A stretch of 64,000 nucleotides of DNA from Cristatella mucedo (taxonomy: Eukaryota > Bryozoa > Phylactolaemata > Cristatellidae), in contig WPIO01000070.1 of assembly GCA_009760855.2 (NCBI GenBank), positions 1,482,501 to 1,546,500 of the forward strand, in the 5' to 3' direction. The position numbers and the translations under genes are program-made. The notes below the pieces were generated by a model. The model did not search any database. It saw only the letters and a program-made list of their open reading frames with translations, and was not told the DNA's origin. Below are positions 63,501 to 64,000 of the stretch, piece after piece; position 1 is the stretch's first letter, and the number at the start of each line of letters is the position of its first letter.

Positions 63501-63579
63501 GGTCTTCTGTAGCCACATGTTTGTCATGCAGCTTCTCCAGATACAAGGTCAGGTTATGTATCTGCTGTGCATCTAAAAA
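39323..63579 (-). CDS. VPS11: VPS11, core RING-H2 subunit of HOPS/CORVET; C-terminal 14 exons, N-terminal exons outside the window
   Basis: The joined product is 602 residues plus a stop from exons at 63579-63433, 62718-62527, 60992-60890, 60585-60491, 59286-59203, 56848-56798, 55116-55028, 54920-54840, 53807-53630, 48450-48329, 44674-44579, 44440-44381, 44042-43910 and 39700-39323. All introns are GT-AG and all phases match. VPS11 anchors the tethering complexes that join late endosomes, lysosomes and autophagosomes, and binds VPS18 and VPS16. Family landmarks seen in order are a clathrin-type helical repeat (DHTTLLINCYTK, VLRQAGY, WYLKIQLE, LPPLLVMQTLA), a short coiled coil, a C3H2C3 RING (CSIC...FLCQHSYHQHC...CPAC), and the post-RING segment GIFNK-VALVTD. 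The RING is complete. After VALVTD the tail is much longer than in vertebrate VPS11, alanine-rich, with two NPF motifs. The initiator and the beta-propeller exons are off the right edge. Identification is very firm; only the exon at 56.8 kb has an ambiguous acceptor. Confidence 0.95.
40210..40345 (-). mobile_element. SINE-2 copy joined to a LINE-B tail
   Basis: Its head ends within a few bases of the TAATG tail of the LINE-B copy on the right, in the last VPS11 intron. Confidence 0.83.
40346..40740 (-). mobile_element. LINE-B 3' end in a VPS11 intron
   Basis: TAATG tail at the left, then 3' UTR and coding to DRSFSSAGPRLWNSLPQLL; ends in TTTATTGTAATTAA repeats. Confidence 0.88.
40835..41005 (+). 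mobile_element. LINE-B 3' end
   Basis: CTCAACCGCTCGCCCGACTC to GTAGATTTACAGACGGAG, tail lost. Confidence 0.82.
41006..43129. other. VPS11 intron sequence without recognised elements apart from (AC)n
   Basis: A 26-bp near-duplication (GGAGTTCCAGTTCAAAG) lies at about 41045-41095. Frames here have no family features. Confidence 0.5.
42048..42126. repeat. (AC)n microsatellite in a VPS11 intron
   Basis: About 39 AC units with one GC interruption, in the last intron of VPS11. Confidence 0.97.
43130..43735 (-). mobile_element. LINE-A 3' half in a VPS11 intron
   Basis: Well preserved; minus strand codes LHWLPVKQRIDFKVLSPTF to LKTHLFRTAFSGSL and then the full 3' end. It stops about 170 bp from a VPS11 exon. 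Confidence 0.92.
43910..44042 (-). CDS. VPS11: VPS11 exon: post-RING region ending GKGIFNK
   Basis: The 133-nt exon codes KILDSIQAHEKVEDLSNDF, then FAVVAEFLGKGIFNK, matching the conserved VPS11 C-terminal block. Acceptor CTGTAG; donor GTAAGG, phase 0. Confidence 0.95.
44381..44440 (-). CDS. VPS11: VPS11 exon: second half of the RING-H2 finger
   Basis: The 60-nt exon codes CFESYSENENECPACLPEN, supplying the remaining zinc-binding Cys residues including CPAC. Acceptor TTAAAG is weak; donor GTATGT is good. The 138-bp intron before it is filled with CTG/CTC repeats on the coding strand. Confidence 0.95.
44519..44570. repeat. 12-bp CAG/GAG repeat in a short VPS11 intron
   Basis: About four units of gagcagcagcag fill roughly a third of the 138-bp intron that splits the RING. 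On the coding strand it is CTG/CTC-rich and serves as the pyrimidine-rich part of the intron. Confidence 0.93.
44579..44674 (-). CDS. VPS11: VPS11 exon: first half of the RING-H2 finger
   Basis: The 96-nt exon codes FQVSKCSICNHPLELPSVHF, then LCQHSYHQ, giving the first two zinc-binding Cys and the C-x-H-x2-H core. Acceptor CTTGCAG; donor GTGAGT, splitting the His codon. Confidence 0.95.
44915..45010 (-). mobile_element. LINE-A terminal piece
   Basis: AATAATGATAATAATGC tail and hairpin variant. Confidence 0.75.
45119..45170. repeat. (AGT)n trinucleotide repeat
   Basis: AGT units with AGC interruptions in the 3.65-kb VPS11 intron. Confidence 0.93.
45255..45365 (-). mobile_element. LINE-A terminal piece
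   Basis: AATAATAATAATAATACAC tail and hairpin; similar in sequence to the copy 300 bp to the left. Confidence 0.75.
45453..45607 (+). mobile_element. SINE-1 copy in a VPS11 intron
   Basis: Complete, with A box TGGTCCAGCGG and tail; antisense to VPS11. Confidence 0.9.
46385..46550 (-). mobile_element. LINE-A 3' end
   Basis: Tail, hairpin and AAACAAACGAGATGAATAAT part of the 3' UTR. Confidence 0.83.
46975..47640 (+). mobile_element. Tc1/mariner transposase relic
   Basis: Plus-strand translation shows VALRHRKANVAEQAQSL with SRQAVRLLLAEN (second helix-turn-helix region) and, after frameshifts, YRVDCLKHIVKSGGGGVMVW then ASFFGEGIG, the strand around the second catalytic Asp of Tc1-type enzymes. 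Several stops interrupt it. Terminal inverted repeats were not found. Confidence 0.72.
47925..48260. repeat. Compound microsatellite: CA, (GA)n, GACA and CA
   Basis: A core GA run at about 47972-48040 is flanked by CA-rich and GACA-rich stretches. It ends about 70 bp from the coiled-coil exon of VPS11. Confidence 0.94.
48329..48450 (-). CDS. VPS11: VPS11 exon: pre-RING coiled coil
   Basis: The 122-nt exon codes DYITRRLSVEGQQIAEDEL and a charged heptad-like helix ending KKIEDLKT, equivalent to the family coiled coil just before the RING. Acceptor TTTTTAG; donor GTAAGC in phase 2. Confidence 0.94.
48650..48870. repeat. AT-rich low-complexity block
   Basis: Almost only A and T for about 220 bp, with short TTTTAATTTTAAT-like repeats, in a VPS11 intron. 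A scaffold-attachment role is possible but not shown. Confidence 0.9.
49110..49205 (-). mobile_element. LINE-A terminal piece
   Basis: AATAATAATAATATGC tail, hairpin and GCTGGAAAGGAAGCACG. Confidence 0.78.
50871..50937. repeat. GTGCA/GCATGC-rich alternating tract
   Basis: Repeated GTGCATGCAC-type words make a stretch of alternating purine and pyrimidine with overlapping palindromes. Confidence 0.8.
51060..51250. repeat. Degenerate AGCAAAxTCTA repeats, interrupted by a LINE-A copy
   Basis: Loose repeats of CTAGCAAA/TCTA words run up to the LINE-A copy and resume after its tail at about 52306-52350, so the LINE appears to have inserted into them. Confidence 0.6.
51250..52305 (+). mobile_element. 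LINE-A 3' half with complete 3' end
   Basis: Nearly intact from LLKLNDGKTNLLVMGKPS through SNLSLDDHISSTVKSAYFHL to the ATT tail, with a frameshift near 51.65 kb. It lies antisense in the largest VPS11 intron. Confidence 0.92.
52475..52830 (+). mobile_element. LINE-B 3' part, first of two in line
   Basis: KAHHGLAPSYLAELLH to the CTCACTTTCTCTTTATTGCG end of the coding-proximal UTR, then interrupted. Confidence 0.85.
52830..53278 (+). mobile_element. LINE-B 3' end, second in line
   Basis: Restarts at HQFQPVRALRS, reads DRSFSSAGPRLWNSLPQLL and ends GGAGATACATTACACTACA. Confidence 0.88.
53630..53807 (-). CDS. VPS11: VPS11 exon: LSYFAKEE / LPPLLVMQTLA segment
   Basis: The 178-nt exon codes LWVMALSYFAKEESCEEQL and ESLLPPLLVMQTLA, among the most conserved stretches in VPS11. 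Acceptor CTGTTGCAG; donor GTGAGA, phase 0 at the 3' end. The upstream intron is a huge CT-rich tract on the transcribed strand. Confidence 0.96.
53925..54600. repeat. Giant GA-rich composite array filling a VPS11 intron
   Basis: GA runs alternate with the word GAGGAAGTATGAG, seen about eight times at 40-80 bp spacing, plus ACACGGAGAG linkers. It occupies two thirds of the 1,032-bp intron and is CT-rich on the VPS11 coding strand. Confidence 0.95.
54716..54778. repeat. 20-bp repeat ccaggtgtagcca(t/g)gtacag
   Basis: Slightly more than two units, in the same intron just inside the donor of the previous exon. Confidence 0.8.
54840..54920 (-). CDS. VPS11: VPS11 exon: YQQILRHHM segment
   Basis: The 81-nt exon lies 107 bp beyond the previous one and codes YQQILRHHMMSG and ATCKKHG, equivalent to vertebrate FQQIMHYHM and ERHG. 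Acceptor TTGTAG; donor GTCAGT in phase 2. Confidence 0.92.
55028..55116 (-). CDS. VPS11: VPS11 exon: DQALVLCQLHNF segment
   Basis: The 89-nt exon codes AKYDIDQALVLCQLHNF, then LFLYEKAK, matching the family ALVLC..H.F...LYLYE motif. Acceptor TTTTCAG; donor GTAAGT in phase 2. Confidence 0.95.
55145..55925 (+). mobile_element. LINE-A 3' half
   Basis: KLVHAFVTPRLDFCNSLLAG to the complete 3' end with ATT tail; begins 30 bp from a VPS11 exon. Confidence 0.9.
55990..56560 (-). mobile_element. LINE-A RT fragment, decayed
   Basis: Minus-strand codes FGVPPRSILCQVLFTIYILP and FRFYAGDAP, mutated forms of the GVPQGS and YADD motifs. Confidence 0.8.
56798..56848 (-). CDS. VPS11: VPS11 exon (small): LKSDKERQVLALLQDQN
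   Basis: The 51-nt exon is placed by frame, flanking homology and splice sites (acceptor TTTTTTAG, donor GTGAGT). A second AG six bases further in would drop LK and also keep phase 0, so the 5' boundary is uncertain. Its short length makes it the least secure exon. Confidence 0.75.
57512..57553. repeat. (ACGC)n/(AC)n microsatellite
   Basis: ACGC units grade into AC, in a VPS11 intron. Confidence 0.92.
58030..58660 (-). mobile_element. LINE-A fragment, decayed
   Basis: Reverse match from the PLLTDWHRLPIKQ segment to the C-terminal part of the RT; the 3' UTR is missing. Confidence 0.78.
59203..59286 (-). CDS. VPS11: VPS11 exon: IYNTLLELNL segment
   Basis: The 84-nt, phase-0 exon codes LPSIIYNTLLELNLRELAAE, equivalent to the vertebrate IYDTLLEL helix. 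Acceptor AACAG, donor GTAATA. Confidence 0.92.
59985..60332 (+). mobile_element. LINE-B 3' end
   Basis: DRSCCSEGHRLWSFLP to TTACAGACAGAGTTATATTA with ATTAC tail, in a VPS11 intron. Confidence 0.85.
60361..60388. repeat. C-rich run ending in C13
   Basis: CCT units pass into a C homopolymer in a VPS11 intron; likely unstable in sequencing. Confidence 0.85.
60491..60585 (-). CDS. VPS11: VPS11 exon: PEEFLHIF segment
   Basis: The 95-nt exon completes the split Asp codon and codes YRSRPEEFLHIFVSN followed by LNEFLQHVVK. Acceptor CTTTGCAG is strong; donor GTTGGT is weak but keeps phase 0. Confidence 0.9.
60837..60865. repeat. (GGA)n repeat next to a VPS11 donor site
   Basis: About nine GGA units begin about 25 bp into the intron from the donor at 60889. 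Confidence 0.93.
60890..60992 (-). CDS. VPS11: VPS11 exon: KRYGK...TQLLKKLC segment
   Basis: The 103-nt exon codes AEQSIKRYGKTIIEKVPDE and then ATQLLKKLCTAGYEK, matching the family at KRYGK and TQLLK.LC. Acceptor CTCGTAG; donor GTGAGC in phase 1. A GGA repeat lies just inside the downstream intron. Confidence 0.93.
61250..62180 (-). mobile_element. LINE-A-related copy, diverged subfamily
   Basis: TTA-type repeat followed by two similar terminal pieces (61285 and 61650) and a reverse match to the C-terminal coding part (PHYSFLTDLHWFPIKQ-like). Confidence 0.7.
61563..61617. repeat. (AC)n-rich microsatellite
   Basis: AC units with GC, GA and TA interruptions. Confidence 0.9.
62185..62285 (-). 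mobile_element. SINE-2 fragment
   Basis: B-box region (GGACTCGAACCC on plus) and the flanking middle part only. Confidence 0.6.
62527..62718 (-). CDS. VPS11: VPS11 exon: VLRQAGY / WYLKIQLE segment
   Basis: The 192-nt exon codes 64 residues including FDAETAVRVLRQAGY and HQWYLKIQLE, diagnostic for VPS11. Acceptor TTTCTAG, donor GTGAGA after SPED, phase 0 at both ends. Confidence 0.95.
62940..63005 (-). mobile_element. LINE-A terminal piece
   Basis: Half of the hairpin plus GCTGCAAAGGAAGCACGA. Confidence 0.65.
63433..63579 (-). CDS. VPS11: VPS11 exon (first visible): helical-repeat segment FLDAQ...FLK
   Basis: The 147-nt exon gives 49 residues starting FLDAQQIHNLTLYLEKL and containing DHTTLLINCYTK, the best conserved stretch of the VPS11 helical repeat. 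Acceptor TTCCAG and donor GTAAGC are both good, and both ends are phase 0. The preceding exon was not found in the last 420 bases of the window. Confidence 0.95.
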
Positions 63580-63947
63580 CTGGAAGGAGCTCGGTGGTCG
63601 GCTTATATAGCCTTCACGTCACAAATCGAGTACAAAGCTTGCACAGCCAGCAGGTCGCTCGACTAACACAGATCTCCCCTGGTGGAACAGGTGGGAAGCA
63701 GCATCGAGTCAGTCAGAAGGCTGAGTCTGTTTTGACTAGCAACCACGAAAGAAATTCGTGATAACTGGCTGTACGAATGCGATCGACAGCGTAACATGTG
63801 CCTCTCACCAAGGCTGCGCAGGAGCCACGTGGGTCCGTGGAGCGATGGTCACGTGAGGTCGAATCAGCAGCAGCAACAGCTTCAGTGACACCCTGCTCAG
63901 ACTCGTGTCTCTCACTAGTCGCAGGTCTTCCAGCCAGTGAAATCGGA

Positions 63948-64000
63948 CGTTTACTGCTGGTGCAAAACTCTGCAGCCAGGCTTGTCCACCGTGAGAATTG
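63948..64000 (+). mobile_element. LINE-A fragment running off the window
   Basis: Codes LLLVQNSAARLVHREN, the start of the C-terminal domain. Confidence 0.8.

Overview
The window is genomic DNA from an invertebrate animal, most likely a protostome and possibly a lophotrochozoan; the species cannot be fixed from sequence alone. The evidence is a spliced eukaryotic gene with GT-AG introns, many LINE and SINE copies, long microsatellites, and GC-rich exons coding alanine runs. Two protein genes can be supported. No prokaryotic operons, CRISPR arrays or rRNA genes were seen.

Gene 1 (+, 12020-13627) is a single-exon class A G-protein-coupled receptor with seven membrane segments. It lies in a GC- and CpG-rich island (about 10.7-13.8 kb), and a 110-bp GA tract runs directly into its start codon. 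Gene 2 (-, 63579 to 39323) is the 3' part of VPS11, the RING-H2 core subunit of the HOPS/CORVET endolysosomal tethering complexes. Fourteen exons give 602 codons plus a stop in one continuous frame; the N-terminal exons lie beyond the right edge. Its introns are packed with retroelement copies and simple repeats.

Most other sequence is repeat. LINE-A is an L2/CR1-like element with reverse transcriptase (YADD motif), a 3' end that folds into a hairpin, and an ATT-repeat tail. LINE-B is a related L2/CR1-like element whose tail is a TAATG/ATTAC pentamer. SINE-1 has a tRNA-like head (A box about TGGTCCAGCGG, B box about GGTTCGAGCC) joined to a tail copied from LINE-A. SINE-2 is a second tRNA-derived family with an unrelated tail. 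A decayed Tc1/mariner transposase lies in a VPS11 intron. Many copies are nested in each other.

Layout: 0-9.7 kb is repeat relics plus a 517-bp array of a 16-bp unit; 10-14 kb is the receptor island; 14-34 kb is dense LINE/SINE with no supported host gene; 34-38 kb has a perfect-armed TA palindrome, a second hairpin and SINEs; 38-64 kb is VPS11 with its 3' flank. The two genes show no sign of working together. The most unusual structures are the six-frame-open CpG-rich array at 7.6-8.1 kb, the GA tract abutting the receptor start, the TA palindrome at 34.3 kb, and the matching 3' ends of LINE-A and SINE-1.
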